DNA of 64,000 nt from Robiginitomaculum antarcticum DSM 21748 (GTDB lineage: Bacteria > Pseudomonadota > Alphaproteobacteria > Caulobacterales > Maricaulaceae). Below are positions 63,955 to 64,000 of this stretch, in pieces. Made by a program: the position numbers and the translations under genes. The notes beneath the pieces are model-generated. The model ran no database searches and was not told the DNA's origin. It was given only the letters and a program-made list of their open reading frames with translations. Location: the NCBI RefSeq assembly GCF_000365025.1, contig NZ_KB823011.1, forward strand, positions 1,260,621-1,324,620, written 5' to 3'. How positions within the stretch are numbered: position 1 is the first letter of the stretch; every line of letters begins with the position of its first letter.

Positions 63955-64000
63955 AAAACAACCAAGACTGGACGGTTTAGATATTATACTATAGATTGCA

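Noticed and set aside
1-64000. CRISPR array, tRNA or rRNA genes, insertion sequences
   Set aside because: No regularly spaced repeats, no cloverleaf or conserved rRNA segments, and no transposase-like frames were recognised.

Overview
The window looks like the chromosome of a marine-type alphaproteobacterium, most likely of the Hyphomonadaceae/Maricaulales (Robiginitomaculum-like) branch. This rests on gene content and order, not on a search: a trmB / XRE regulator / lnt / CorC-like / ybeY / phoH / miaB block, DUF1674 (SdhAF4-like), SapC, a RegB-RegA-SCO redox cluster, a two-domain PutA without a DNA-binding N-terminus, and moderately GC-rich, densely packed genes. No rRNA, tRNA or CRISPR array was seen.

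Layout. 1-99 is the end of pheT. 96-7307 (minus) carries a large hybrid histidine kinase, then the most unusual locus here: a 33-residue double-glycine leader peptide gene with its own promoter, inverted repeat and terminator (3138-3366), a C39-peptidase ABC exporter, and a severely shortened HlyD-like partner translationally coupled to it, next to a HerA/YjgR-type ATPase. 7424-9718 (plus) has a permease and then a small accessory operon: HigB toxin, HigA antitoxin and an McrA-like HNH nuclease. 9715-17827 (minus) is purH, a CapD-type nucleotide-sugar dehydratase, a heparinase II/III-like protein, rpe, a Cys/Tyr/Pro-rich lipoprotein and an RsmB-type rRNA methyltransferase. 18068-19917 (plus) has DUF1674 and two secreted paralogues that share a C-terminal motif.

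19932-31662 (minus) contains pyrF, an SDR, a cation transporter and the conserved trmB-to-miaB block. That block is split between phoH and miaB by about 2.9 kb holding a serine hydrolase, an 817-bp gene-free stretch with a candidate structured RNA and palindromic repeats, and an AT-rich HEPN-type gene (possible defence ribonuclease). 31957-44367 holds a glycosyltransferase, putA, an EAL phosphodiesterase, SCO1/RegB/RegA, a class III sirtuin, a low-molecular-weight phosphatase, nth and a flavin reductase. 44437-54942 holds LemA and DUF2207, a three-domain YbaY-MliC-META lipoprotein, ttcA, argG, lysE-like, ppa, and a DUF350-protease-extensin cluster whose last gene seems to lack a normal start codon. 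55031-63954 holds DUF2269 with an SDR-DoxX fusion, a Zur-thioesterase pair, SapC, a DsbD-like protein, a redoxin and pgi.

Most of the window is housekeeping. The accessory signals are the peptide export locus (3.1-5.7 kb), the HigBA-HNH operon (8.5-9.7 kb) and the HEPN/RNA/palindrome insertion (28.5-30.1 kb). All assignments come from reading motifs by eye; no database search was run.
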